DNA from: Hymenobacter cyanobacteriorum
GTDB lineage: Bacteria > Bacteroidota > Bacteroidia > Cytophagales > Hymenobacteraceae
Assembly (NCBI RefSeq): GCF_022631375.1
Contig: NZ_JALBGC010000001.1
Coordinates: 186,001 to 250,000 of the forward strand
Reading direction: 5' to 3'
DNA: 64,000 bases
Shown: one piece after another, positions 18,064-27,500 of the stretch
Layout of the letters: each line of letters begins with the position of its first letter
Position numbering within the stretch: position 1 is the stretch's first letter
Position numbers and translations under genes: made by a program
Notes under the pieces: model-generated
Databases searched by the model: none
The model's input: only the letters and a program-made list of their open reading frames with translations
What the model was told of the DNA's origin: nothing

Positions 18064-18558
18064 ATGACCATCGTTTCCATCCGAAAGGCAGTAGCTATTT
18101 TGTCCTTGCTATTAACTGTAACTGCCGTAGCGGGCCATGGACAGGGCATAGATTTCAATACTGGTAAAGGGCAAGATAAAAAGCTCTACGAGGCTGTCTC
18201 AGCGAAAGACACCACGCAGGTGCAGGCTGCGCTAGATAAAGGTGCCAACCCAAATTTTCGGGTAAAAGCGGGCTTTTTTGAAATGAGCCTGCTGATTCTG
18301 GCCGTTCAGAAAAACGATTTTGCAACGGTTAAGCTTTTGCTCGACCATCAGGCCGAGGTCGATTTTAGAGATGCTTTCAACATGACTGCGTTGATGTTTG
18401 CAGCTCATAGTGGAAATAAGAAGCTGGTTTCCTACCTGATTTCTAAAGGAGCTGATGTGAAAGCACATGATGGGAAAGGTAACTCGGTGCTATCTGCAGC
18501 GCAGGAAAGCAAAAATCAAGAAGTCATCCAATTGATTGAATCGAAGTTAAAAGAATAA
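18064..18558 (+). CDS. Secreted ankyrin-repeat protein
   Basis: A 164-residue protein with an N-terminal signal segment (to about AVAGHGQ) and three to four ankyrin repeats: LYEAVSAKDTTQVQAALDKG, LILAVQKNDFATVKLLLDHQ, ALMFAAHSGNKKLVSYLISK and VLSAAQESKNQEVIQLIESK. Likely periplasmic and protein-binding; no partner is evident. Base composition is more AT-rich than the flanks. It starts 39 bases after ftsE, so read-through from ftsE is possible. Confidence 0.83.
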   Translation: MTIVSIRKAVAILSLLLTVTAVAGHGQGIDFNTGKGQDKKLYEAVSAKDTTQVQAALDKGANPNFRVKAGFFEMSLLILAVQKNDFATVKLLLDHQAEVDFRDAFNMTALMFAAHSGNKKLVSYLISKGADVKAHDGKGNSVLSAAQESKNQEVIQLIESKLKE

Positions 18559-18598
18559 GCCGAAGAGATTGGTATCGTCACCCACTTTTTCTAGCTGA

Positions 18599-19495
18599 AT
18601 GACATCCGGATTATCCATTCTGATTCCGGTGTATAATTGCGCTGTTGGGGAATTGATACGGGCACTGCTCGACCAGTCTGCGCACTGGCCCGGCCCGGTT
18701 GAAATCCTGCTGCTGGACGATTTTTCTGGTGAAGATGTTCGCCAATTAAACCGTCCACTGGGCTCGCTGCCCGGTGTGCATTACCGCGAGCTGCCGCACA
18801 ATGTTGGCCGCGCGGCCATTCGCAACCAGCTGGCCGCCGCCGCGCGGCACGAGTGGCTGCTGCTGCTCGACAACGACAGCCAACTGCCCGACCATCAGTT
18901 TCTGGCCCGTTACGCAGCAGCCCGCAGCCAGGCGGCAGTCCTCATTGGGGGCACCGCCTACGAAGCTGCCCCGCCCGCCGACCCCGGCCTATACCTGCGC
19001 TGGCACTACGGCTGGGCCCGCGAGGCGCGGGCCGCCGCCGTACGTCAGGCCACGCCCTACGCCCAGCTTACCATTAACAACGCGCTGATTCGGTCCGACG
19101 TTTTCCGGCGCTTTCCGCTTGATGAGCGACTGAGTGGCTACGGCCACGAAGACACGAAATTCGGCGCTGAGCTGGCAACGGCGGGCATTTCGGTGTTGCA
19201 TCTGGATAACCCGGTCATTCACGACGGGCTGGAGCCGGCGGCCATTTTCCTGGCCAAGAGCGAGCAGGCGGTGCGCAACCTGGCCCACGTGTACCGCGAA
19301 AACGGACTGGGCACCGATTCGCGGCTGCTGCAAATGGCGCGGCGGCTGCAGCGGCTAGGTGCGGCCCCGGCGGCGCGGCTGGCGCTGGGCGCGGCGGCCC
19401 CGGCCCTTCGGCGGCAGCTGCTTTCGCCGCAGCCGAAGCTGCGTGCTTTCGATTTGCTGAAGCTGCACTGGCTGCTGCGCGAACTGGCCGGCTGA
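18599..19495 (+). CDS. Family 2 glycosyltransferase
   Basis: A 298-residue GT-A fold transferase: SGLSILIPVYN at 3-13, a nucleotide-binding Asp pair LLLDDFS near 38-43, and the DxD-type DND at 91-93. The acceptor-region motif is DERLSGYGHEDTKFGAEL, the usual ED in GT2. It probably adds a sugar to a surface polysaccharide or lipid carrier. Followed by a DegT aminotransferase and a Gfo/Idh dehydrogenase, which points to assembly of an amino-sugar-containing glycan. The donor is unknown. Confidence 0.87.
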   Translation: MTSGLSILIPVYNCAVGELIRALLDQSAHWPGPVEILLLDDFSGEDVRQLNRPLGSLPGVHYRELPHNVGRAAIRNQLAAAARHEWLLLLDNDSQLPDHQFLARYAAARSQAAVLIGGTAYEAAPPADPGLYLRWHYGWAREARAAAVRQATPYAQLTINNALIRSDVFRRFPLDERLSGYGHEDTKFGAELATAGISVLHLDNPVIHDGLEPAAIFLAKSEQAVRNLAHVYRENGLGTDSRLLQMARRLQRLGAAPAARLALGAAAPALRRQLLSPQPKLRAFDLLKLHWLLRELAG

Positions 19496-19534
19496 TTTTT
19501 TGGCAAACTCCTTTTCTTTGAAGGGTCAGGGTAG

Positions 19535-19565
19535 TTTAGCCGGCCGGGTTTGGCCGGTATCTTTG
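19535..19565 (+). promoter_or_regulatory. Candidate promoter for the DegT gene
   Basis: TATCTTTG at 19558-19565 matches the -7 box TAnnTTTG. A TTTA at 19535-19538 sits at about -33 spacing (20 bases between the TTT and the -7 box). The predicted leader to the TTG start at 19588 is under 20 bases. Confidence 0.5.
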
Positions 19566-19587
19566 GCGGCCCTACTTCCCCGCTGTT

Positions 19588-20742
19588 TTGATTCTTCCTG
19601 TTCCGCCCTCCCCCATTCAGCTGCTCGATTTGGCCGCCGAGCACGCGTTGCTGCAACCAGCCCTGAACGAGGCCATGCAGGAAGTACTGGAATCGGCAGC
19701 CTTCATTCAGGGCCCGGCCGTGGGCCAGTTTGCCGCCGAGCTGGGTGAATACCTGGGCGGCACGCACGTTGCCCCCTGCGCCAACGGCACCGATGCCCTC
19801 ACGCTGGCGCTGATGAGCCTGAACCTGCCGGACGGGGCCGAAGTCATCGTGCCGGCCTTCACCTACGTGGCCACGCTGGAAGCCGCCGCCCTGCTGGGCC
19901 TGCGCCCGGTGCTGGCCGACGTGCACCCCGATACTTTCAACCTCGCCCCCGCCGCCGTAGAGTCGGCGATAACGCCGCGCACCGGGGCCATTATCGCCGT
20001 GCACCTGTTTGGGCAATGCGCCGATTTGGAGGCCTTGCGCACGATTTCCACCCAGCATGGCATTCCGTTGATTGAGGACAACGCGCAGGCCATCGGGGCC
20101 ACGTTCCGGTTTTCCAGCGGCGAAATCGTCTTTGCCGGCGCGGTGGGCGACGTAGGTACCACGTCGTTTTTCCCCTCCAAAAACCTCGGCTGCCTCGGCG
20201 ACGGCGGCGCGCTCCTCACCCGCGACAGCGACCGGGCCGCCCTGCTGCACCAGCTCGCCAACCACGGCCAGAGCCGGAAATACCACCACCAGCGCATCGG
20301 CCTCAACTCACGCCTCGATACCCTGCAAGCCGCCCTGCTGCGCGTGAAGCTGCGGCAGCTGCCGGCCAACACCGCCGCTCGCCAGGCCGTGGCCGCCCGC
20401 TACGATGCAGCCCTGGCCACCGTGCCCGGCCTCACCATCCCAGCCCGCGACCCGCGCAGCAGCCACGTCTTCCATCAGTACACCATCCGGCTGGCAGACG
20501 CCAGCCGGCGCGATGACCTGCAAGGCCACCTGCGCCGCCTGGGCGTGCCTACGATGATTTACTACCCGCTGCCGGTACACGCCCAGCCCGCCTACGCCTA
20601 CCTGGGCCACCAGGCGGGCCAGTTCCCGGTGGCCGAGCGGCTGTGCGGCGCGGTGCTGTCGCTCCCAATTCATCCGCTGCTGACGCGCGAGCAGCAGGAG
20701 TATATTACGGCTGGTGTACAGTCCTTTCAGGCGTTAGAGTAG
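19588..20742 (+). CDS. DegT/DnrJ/EryC1/StrS-family sugar aminotransferase
   Basis: A 384-residue PLP aminotransferase with CANGTDALTLAL near 64-75, VPAFTYVAT at 88-96, EDNAQAIGA with D164 binding the pyridine nitrogen, and SFFPSKNLGCLGDGG with K198 the PLP lysine. Its closest resemblance is to WbpE/WlbC-type enzymes that aminate 3-keto UDP-sugars. It uses a TTG start: no ATG lies before the conserved N-terminus, and the promoter match just upstream supports it. It is paired with the Gfo/Idh dehydrogenase at 20913, which would supply the 3-keto substrate. Confidence 0.88.
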   Translation: MILPVPPSPIQLLDLAAEHALLQPALNEAMQEVLESAAFIQGPAVGQFAAELGEYLGGTHVAPCANGTDALTLALMSLNLPDGAEVIVPAFTYVATLEAAALLGLRPVLADVHPDTFNLAPAAVESAITPRTGAIIAVHLFGQCADLEALRTISTQHGIPLIEDNAQAIGATFRFSSGEIVFAGAVGDVGTTSFFPSKNLGCLGDGGALLTRDSDRAALLHQLANHGQSRKYHHQRIGLNSRLDTLQAALLRVKLRQLPANTAARQAVAARYDAALATVPGLTIPARDPRSSHVFHQYTIRLADASRRDDLQGHLRRLGVPTMIYYPLPVHAQPAYAYLGHQAGQFPVAERLCGAVLSLPIHPLLTREQQEYITAGVQSFQALE

Positions 20743-20745
20743 GCA

Positions 20746-20850
20746 ATGCAAAAATATAAGTTATTGTATTTAGTCTATCTGCTATGCTGCCTCGCATTAT
20801 GCTGGCTGGCTTGGCTGGAATGGCATTACATCGCTGCTTTTTGGTGCTAA
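20746..20850 (+). CDS. Possible 34-residue hydrophobic peptide
   Basis: An ATG four bases after the DegT stop opens a frame of 34 codons reading MQKYKLLYLVYLLCCLALC then WLAWLEWHYIAAFWC: a short cytoplasmic basic start and one Trp- and Cys-rich membrane helix. The segment is AT-rich relative to its neighbours. It may be a real micropeptide or chance; nothing but composition and position supports it. Confidence 0.3.
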   Translation: MQKYKLLYLVYLLCCLALCWLAWLEWHYIAAFWC

Positions 20851-20912
20851 TTCTGAATATTACCACATGAGTTTATTGCTTTCTACAACCCCTTCTATTG
20901 CGTGTGGTCGGC

Positions 20913-21935
20913 ATGAGTAGTGCGCCCGAAGTTCGTTTCGCTATCTGCGGCGTGGGCCACATTGGCCGCCGCCACGCTGCGATGGTAGTGCGCCAGCAAG
21001 GCGCAGCGCTAGTGGCCCTGATTGACATTCGCTCCGAGCTGCAGGCCGACCTCGCCGCCGAGTTTCCGGGCGTGCCGTTTTTTCTTTCGCTGGAAGACTA
21101 CCTGCAAGCCGGCCCGGCGGCTGATGTCCTCACCGTGGCCACGCCCAACGGCCTGCACGCGGCGCAGGCGGTGGCCGGCCTGCGCGCGGGCCTGCACGTC
21201 GTCATCGAAAAACCCATTGCCCTGCACACGGCTGATGCCGAAGCAATTGTGGCCACGGCCCGCGAAACCGGTCGGCTGGCCTTTGGGGTGATGCAGAACC
21301 GCTACTCGCCCCCGGCCGCCTGGCTGAAGCAGGTAGTGGACGAAGGCCGCCTGGGCCGGGTGTTTCTGGTGCAGTTGAACTGCTTCTGGAACCGCGACGC
21401 GCGCTATTACCAGCCCGGCGGCTGGAAGGGCACCCAGGCCCTGGACGGGGGCACGCTCTTCACCCAGTTCAGTCATTTCGTCGATTTGCTGTACTGGGTG
21501 TTTGGCGACATCAGCAACATCTCGGGCCGCTTCCGCGACTTCACCCACGAGGGCCTCACCGAGTTCGAGGACAGCGGCCTCGTGACCTTCGACCTCGTAC
21601 GCGGCGGCAGCGGCACGCTTAGCTACAGCACCGCCGTGTGGGACCGCAACCTCGAAAGCTCACTCACCGTGGTGGCCGAGCGCGGCAGCCTGCGCATCGC
21701 CGGCCAGTATATGGACAAGGTGGAGTATTGTCATCTGGAAAATTACCAGATGCCGGAGCTGGCCCCTACCAACCCGGCCAACAATTACGGCGCGTTCCAG
21801 GGCTCGGCCGCCAATCACGTGCAGGTTATTGAAAACGTGGTGGACACCGTGCAGCAACGCAGTCACGCCACCACCAATGCCGCGGAAGGGCTGAAAGTGG
21901 TAGAAATAATTGAGCGGATTTACGCGCTGCGGTAG
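20913..21935 (+). CDS. Gfo/Idh/MocA-family sugar dehydrogenase (WlbA/WbpB-like)
   Basis: A 340-residue NAD(P)-dependent oxidoreductase with the Rossmann motif GVGHIGRRH at 13-21, the catalytic-region EKP at 99-101, and GTLFTQFSHFVDLLYWVFGD typical of WlbA/WbpB. That enzyme oxidises C3 of a UDP-N-acetyl-glucuronate. Together with the DegT gene this would make a 3-amino sugar; the acetyltransferase and C6 dehydrogenase are not nearby. The ATG at 20913 is preferred over a GTG at 20898. The substrate assignment is inference from pairing and similarity. Confidence 0.85.
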   Translation: MSSAPEVRFAICGVGHIGRRHAAMVVRQQGAALVALIDIRSELQADLAAEFPGVPFFLSLEDYLQAGPAADVLTVATPNGLHAAQAVAGLRAGLHVVIEKPIALHTADAEAIVATARETGRLAFGVMQNRYSPPAAWLKQVVDEGRLGRVFLVQLNCFWNRDARYYQPGGWKGTQALDGGTLFTQFSHFVDLLYWVFGDISNISGRFRDFTHEGLTEFEDSGLVTFDLVRGGSGTLSYSTAVWDRNLESSLTVVAERGSLRIAGQYMDKVEYCHLENYQMPELAPTNPANNYGAFQGSAANHVQVIENVVDTVQQRSHATTNAAEGLKVVEIIERIYALR

Positions 21936-22014
21936 TGTCGATTAACCATCCGGAAACCTTGCGCCCGCAGCGGCAAGCGACGCTACCAGTACCAGGCACC
22001 TTTCTGTTTCTCCC

Positions 22015-22731
22015 ATGCAAACTGCTGTTGCGCAGCCCTATCAGCCGCTTATAAAGCTTGGTTTTGCCCTTGCCATCGGTTTTTTGGCCAGCGCTGCCTG
22101 CGCCCAACAAGCGCAGTACCCCGCTGTCAAACCCAAAGCGCAACAGGTCGGCGGTTTTGTACCACCGGGCTGGGAAATACGCGACGGAGCAACCGGCGAC
22201 CTGAACAAAGACGGCCTGGCCGATGAAGCGCTGGTGTTGGAGCGTTCGGCCAGGAAAGGAAAGCCCGACTCGGTGCTGCCCCGAATGCTGGTGGTGCTAT
22301 TTAAACTTCCAGCCAACCAAGGATATACCCTGAGCGCACAAAGTAATTCGTTCATTTTAACCCACGACGACCCCGAAACGGATGAACCCTTGGCCGGCAT
22401 TTCCATCACCCGGGGGGTACTGAAAATCGACTTCCAATACAACCGCAGTGATTCTCACGATGACCTGTCCACCAGCGCGTACAAATTCCGGTACAATGGC
22501 CGCCAGTTCGTCCTCATTGGTGCCGACATTTCCATTACGGGCCGCATGAGTTTTACTTTCCAGAAGTACAGCTATAATTTCCTGACCCGAAAAGGCGTCT
22601 TCACCACGGGCCCCCTGGGTGAAGACGCCGACCCAACCCTCACCAGGACCTTGGCGCTGCCTGTGCCCAAAACCCTCGACACCTTCGTCAAACCAGGCAC
22701 TTGGTTACTTGACGAAAACTTCTTTCTGTAG
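22015..22731 (+). CDS. Secreted protein of unknown function
   Basis: A 238-residue protein with a signal peptide (cleavage near ACAQQ, about residue 30) and then PPGWEIRDGATGDLNKDGLADEALVLE. That contains an EF-hand-like DLNKDGLAD calcium loop, as in FG-GAP/VCBS-like repeats. The remainder is beta-rich (SISITRGVLKIDFQY-type strands, FTFQKYSYNFLTRKG). Similar secreted proteins are common in Bacteroidetes without an assigned role. Monocistronic and convergent with the DUF3078 gene. Confidence 0.75.
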   Translation: MQTAVAQPYQPLIKLGFALAIGFLASAACAQQAQYPAVKPKAQQVGGFVPPGWEIRDGATGDLNKDGLADEALVLERSARKGKPDSVLPRMLVVLFKLPANQGYTLSAQSNSFILTHDDPETDEPLAGISITRGVLKIDFQYNRSDSHDDLSTSAYKFRYNGRQFVLIGADISITGRMSFTFQKYSYNFLTRKGVFTTGPLGEDADPTLTRTLALPVPKTLDTFVKPGTWLLDENFFL

Positions 22732-22791
22732 CCTGTAGCGCCGCATTCCGGGGAGCGCGCCGACGTCACTTAGGCGGCTTCAGACCCAGTG

Positions 22792-23727
22792 CTACTTCTT
22801 CGCGTCCACGTAGTTCTGGAAGGCGTAGGCCACGCCCAGCGTGAGGCCCTGCGAGTACTGGATGCTATGGTCCTGGTCGTAGTCGTAGAGGGCGATACCG
22901 TTGAGGGCCACGTTCACGTACTTGCCCACTTTGGCGGTGAGGGCCACGTCGAGGCGGTGGTCGATTTCCTGAAAGTTGAGGTTGCGGTAGTTGGCAAACA
23001 GCAGGTAGCGCGCCTTCAGGTTAACGTTGGGGCTGAGTTTTTTGTCGAACTCGGCCAGAATCTGGGCCGCCAGCACCTCGAAGCGGGTGCTGTGGCCGGG
23101 GTTCACGCCGTAGGGCGTGTCGCCGGGGTTCTGGATGAAGCGCTCGACGCGGTTCACCACCGTGAGGCGGGGGGCAAAGGGCGACAGGCGCACGTGGAAG
23201 TAGGTGGCCGGGTGGTATTCGAAGCCATAGGCGGCCGTGACGAAGGCCGGGGCGAAGAAATCGGAGGTGAGCGTGGCGCGGGCGTTGCCGGCCGCGTCGG
23301 TGTCGTACTTGTAGCCGGGCGCGAACTGGGTGAGCAGGTTCAAGGACAAAAACATGTCCCAGCGCTCGGTGAGGGCGCGGCCGTATTTGGTATCGAGGTA
23401 GAGCCGGTCCTGCCCCTTGCGGTAGCCCAGGCCCTTGGTTTGGGAGAAGGCAAACAGGAAATCGGCTTCGTTGTCGAAATTGTGCGGGCCGACTTTGCGG
23501 TTGGCCTTGGCATTGAACAACGCATTGAAGCCAATGGTGTTCACGCCGCCGCCCTGCCAATTCGAGCTCAGCACCGACTCGTTCAGGCCCAGGCCGGTTT
23601 TGACGGACTTGTGCCAGGCCGGGTCGGGCACGGGCGCGGGCGGCGCGGGGGCCGGAATAACGGCGGGCGTGGTTTGGGCCACGGCGGCGGGCGCAGCCAG
23701 CAGCAGGGCCAGGGCAAGGCGTTTCAT
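22792..23727 (-). CDS. DUF3078 protein, probable outer-membrane beta-barrel
   Basis: A 311-residue protein with a signal peptide (MKRLALALLLAAPAAVAQ) and a Pro/Ala linker. The DUF3078 core follows: GLNESVLSSNWQGGGVNTIG, LNAKANRK-type strands, DRLYLDTKYGRAL, and repeated amphipathic strands to the aromatic end LGVAYAFQNYVDAKK. The pattern suggests an outer-membrane barrel. Function unknown; DUF3078 is largely confined to Bacteroidetes, which supports the taxonomic call. The 246-base gap upstream, shared with the BLUF gene, shows nothing definite. Confidence 0.85.
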   Translation of the reverse strand: MKRLALALLLAAPAAVAQTTPAVIPAPAPPAPVPDPAWHKSVKTGLGLNESVLSSNWQGGGVNTIGFNALFNAKANRKVGPHNFDNEADFLFAFSQTKGLGYRKGQDRLYLDTKYGRALTERWDMFLSLNLLTQFAPGYKYDTDAAGNARATLTSDFFAPAFVTAAYGFEYHPATYFHVRLSPFAPRLTVVNRVERFIQNPGDTPYGVNPGHSTRFEVLAAQILAEFDKKLSPNVNLKARYLLFANYRNLNFQEIDHRLDVALTAKVGKYVNVALNGIALYDYDQDHSIQYSQGLTLGVAYAFQNYVDAKK

Positions 23728-23973
23728 AGCGGAAAGGAAAAAAGAGAAGCAGAATTACTGCGGAAATGTACGCGTCGCTCGCCGCGATATACCGACCGGA
23801 CCCGGTAACAGCCAGCACACCTGAAATTATTGCAGGTTGATATTGACTTCTTACCATTTTAAGGTAATATTGCTACCCTCGGAGTGGTCCGAGCCCGGCC
23901 CAATTGCTTTCCCAGGGTCGGCTACCGGTTTCTTGTTCGTCACGCAGCTGCATTTTCCCCTTCGTTGCCGCCC

Positions 23974-24414
23974 ATGAGCACATACCAACTCCTTTACCAA
24001 AGCTATTCCCTCATTCCCTTCGAGCCGCGCGAGCTCGATGCGCTGCTGGCCAGCGCCCGCACCCGCAACCAGCAGCGCGGCCTCAACAGCATTCTCCTCT
24101 ACACCCCTGATGGCCGCTTTCTGCAACTCCTCGAAGGTGCGCGCGAGGCCGTGCGCGAGCTGTATAACCAGCACTTGGTCCACGACCCGCGCCATTACCA
24201 CTGCCAGGTACTGAGCGAAGGTCCCAGCGAAGTGGCCAGCTTTGCGGGCTGCCCCATGGAGTTTTTTCCGGCCCAGGCCCAGGACCTGCGCCGCCTGCTG
24301 GCCCCCGTGCCGGTGCCCGGGGCGGCCCTGCTCGTGCCCCGCCCCCACACCCGGCCCGAGCTGGTGGAGCTGCTGCTCGAATTCATGCGGCACGGCGAGC
24401 CGGTGGGGCTGTAG
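23974..24414 (+). CDS. BLUF-domain protein, divergent (no conserved Trp)
   Basis: A 146-residue protein that is almost entirely one BLUF blue-light FAD domain. The flavin-contact residues Y8, N32 and Q51 (FLQLLEG) and M95 are present. The Trp that normally precedes that Met by two is C93 (SFAGCPMEF). The usual ITG before LLLY is replaced by LNS. The remaining ~40 residues are a short C-terminal helix with no output domain, as in PixD-like short BLUF proteins, which act by protein contact. The ATG at 23974 gives Tyr at position 8. A canonical paralogue lies at 40089-40517. Confidence 0.83.
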   Translation: MSTYQLLYQSYSLIPFEPRELDALLASARTRNQQRGLNSILLYTPDGRFLQLLEGAREAVRELYNQHLVHDPRHYHCQVLSEGPSEVASFAGCPMEFFPAQAQDLRRLLAPVPVPGAALLVPRPHTRPELVELLLEFMRHGEPVGL

Positions 24415-24519
24415 CGCGAACGTTCCGTTCGCATGCAGCAGGATGGGCAGCGGCAAAACCTGCGCGGGCCCAGCGGCGCTAGCTAAAAGTTCGCGCTATG
24501 GCCCGGTATCTTTACCCCA

Positions 24520-27500
24520 ATGCCTGCTTCTGCCATCCCTGCTCCTTTCGCGGCCTCGGCCGCGCCGCCCGTTGCGCCGGGCACTTTCCTGGCCGCCACT
24601 GCCCGTGAGCTGCTCGACCGCTACGGCTCGGGCCCGCTCGATGAGCTGTCCGACATCGTGGTGATTGTGCCCACGCGCCGCGCCGTGGTGTATCTGAAGA
24701 ACGAATTGGCGATGAACCTGCCGATGGGCGCGCCGCTGTGGGCCCCGCGCGTGGCCGCCATGGAAGACTACATGGTGGAGCTGGCCGGCGTGCAGGTCGA
24801 AGAGCCCATTGCCCTGCAGCTGCTGCTCTACGACATTCTGAAAGGCATCGACACCGGGCTCGATTTCGACAAGTTCGTGGGCTGGGCCGGGCTGCTGCTG
24901 AGCGACTTCTCCAACCTCGACCAGAACCTGGCCGACACCCACAAGGTGTTCGAATACCTGAGCGAAGCCAAGGCCTTGGAGCGCTGGGACCTGGCCGAGC
25001 TGCCGCCCAAAAGCCAGGCCGCCGCCCACTCCTTCGGCTTCTGGAACCAGCTGGAACGGGTGTACCACCAGCTGAAAAAGCGCATGCTGGCCAACCATCT
25101 GGCTTACCCCGGCCTGGCCTACCGCCGCGCCGTGGAGCAGCTGGAAAAGCAACTGAAAGACCCGGCCGCGCCCACGCCGGCCGTGCACGTATTCGTGGGG
25201 CTGGGCAATTTGTCGAAGTCGGAAGAAAAGCTCATTCGCCTGCTGCTGAACGTGGGCCGGGCCGAAATCCGCTTCGACGCCGACCCCTTCTACCTCGAAA
25301 AAGACTCGCCCAACCGCGCCGGCCAGCACCTGCGCCGCTACTTCGAGAAGTGGAAGCTGCCGCTCGACAACTTCGGCGGCGGCGTGGAATACCTGCGCGG
25401 CCAGCCCCACCACGTGCGCTACCTCGGCGTGGCCAACCCCAGCATGCAGGGCAAGCTGGCCGGCCAGCTGCTGGCCGAAGCCCGCCAGCGCTACCCCGAT
25501 GCCACCGTGGCCGTGGTGCTGCCCGACGAAACCCTGCTGCTGCCCGTGCTGCACGGCCTGCCGCCCAACGAGGTGCCCGACTACAACGTGACCATGGGCC
25601 TGAGCTTCCAGGCCACGCCCCTGTTCAACCTGGTCGATTTGCTGTTCGAGGTGCACCTCACCGGCATCCGCGAAGGCAGCCGGGAAACCGGCTACGGCGT
25701 GCCCCGCTACCACCACCTGGCCGTGACGAAGCTGCTGAGCCACCCTTTTCTGCGTCGTTACCAGCAGTGGCAGGACCAGCAAGCCGACCAGCCGCAATAC
25801 CACGGCATTCTGGACCAGATTTGCCGCGAAATCGTGCGCGTGAATGCCGTGCTGCTGCCCGCCGAGGAGTTGCTGAAAATGGGTGCGCATCATCCGCTCA
25901 TCGAAGCGCTGTTCAAAACCTGGGACAACTGCGACGACATCATTCGGGCCTGCCATACGCTGATTGACCTGCTGCGGCAGGTTTACTCCGCTGAAGTGGC
26001 CGATTCGGACCGCGAAACCAGCATTGGGGCCGAATACCTGTACCTGTTCTACACCCTCGTCAAGCAGCTCGATTCGGCTTTCGACTGTCGCGAGCAGCGC
26101 CTGTCGGTGCGCTCGTTCCGCCGTTTCCTCTACGAGCAGATGGGCCGCACCCGCCTGCCCTTCTCCGGCGAGCCGCTGGCCGACGTGCAGGTAATGGGCC
26201 TGCTCGAAACCCGCGCCCTTGATTTCGACCACCTCATCATCCTTAGCTGCAACGAAGGCGTGCTGCCTGCCCCCAAGCGCCAGCAGTCGCTGTTTCCCTA
26301 TGACGTGCTCACCACCGCCGGCCTCCCCACCTACGCCGATGCCGAGGCCATCACGGCCTACAACTTCTGGCGCCTGCTGCAACGCGCCCAACGCGTGGAC
26401 TTGGTGCACGTGCTGCCCGGCGCCGAAGGCATGAAAAGCGGCGAGCGCAGCCGCTTCCTGCTGCAGTTACAGAACGACCTGCTGCCGCAAAACCCGCAGC
26501 TAGTGCTGGAAGACCTCACCGTTTCGGTCGCCGGCCCGGAAGTGGAAGTTGGCGTGAATCATTATGAAGGGGATTTGATTCTCGAAAAAGACCCCGAAAT
26601 GCTGGCGGCCCTGCGCGGAGTGCTCGAACGCAACATTTCGCCCTCCCGCCTCAACGATTTCCTGGCCTGCTCGCTGCGCTTCTACTTCTCAAAAGTGGCC
26701 CGCTTCCACGAAAACGACGCGGTGGAAGAAACCCTCGAAGCCAGCAGCTTCGGCACGATGGTGCACGAGGCGCTGGAGAACCTGATGCTGCCCTTCGAGC
26801 AGGATGCCCGCCCGATTACGTCCGCTGACATCCCGGAGCTCATTCGCCAAGCCCCCGGCGAGGTGCAGAAGGCCCTGCGCCAGGAAGAAACCGAAAAGCA
26901 CGCCCGCGCCGACGAGGGCCTGAACCACGTGTACGGCCAGGTGGCCACCCGCCTCGTGGTGCGGTTGCTCGAAAGCCTCACCGAGCAGCCCGGCCTGCTG
27001 CCCATCCGCTTGTTCGGCCTCGAAAAAGAGCTGGCCGCCACCGTTTTCGTCGACGTGCCGGGCCAGCCCGAGCAACTGGCCGTGCGCCTGTTCGGCTTCG
27101 CCGACCGCGTGGACGAGTTGCCCGATGGTCGCCTGCGCGTGGTCGACTACAAATCGGGCCTCGTGAAGCGCGCCGACCTGCAGCTGCGCGGCTACCGCGA
27201 CAAGCTCAGCCCCGCTGAAGCCGTCGACCGCCTGCTGCACGAAGCCAGCAGCAGCGCCGACAAAGTGCGCCAACTCTGGCTCTACCGCCTCATGCTGGCC
27301 CACACCGCTAACCGCGAAACCGCCGATACGTCCATTCTCTCCCTCCGCAACATCGACGAAGGCCTGCTCGCCGCCGACCTCAGCTTCCTCACCGAAGGCG
27401 GCGAGGACTTTGTGCAGGTTTCCGAAGAACTGGTGCGTAAAATTGCCCTCCGGATTCTGGACCCCGCCGAACCCATCCGCAAAACCGACGACTTCACCAA

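Noticed and set aside
24496..26409. 637-codon minus-strand frame over the AddB-like gene
   Set aside because: It is rich in Gln, His, Val and Gly, as expected for antisense frames, with no domain signatures, while the sense strand has clear nuclease motifs.
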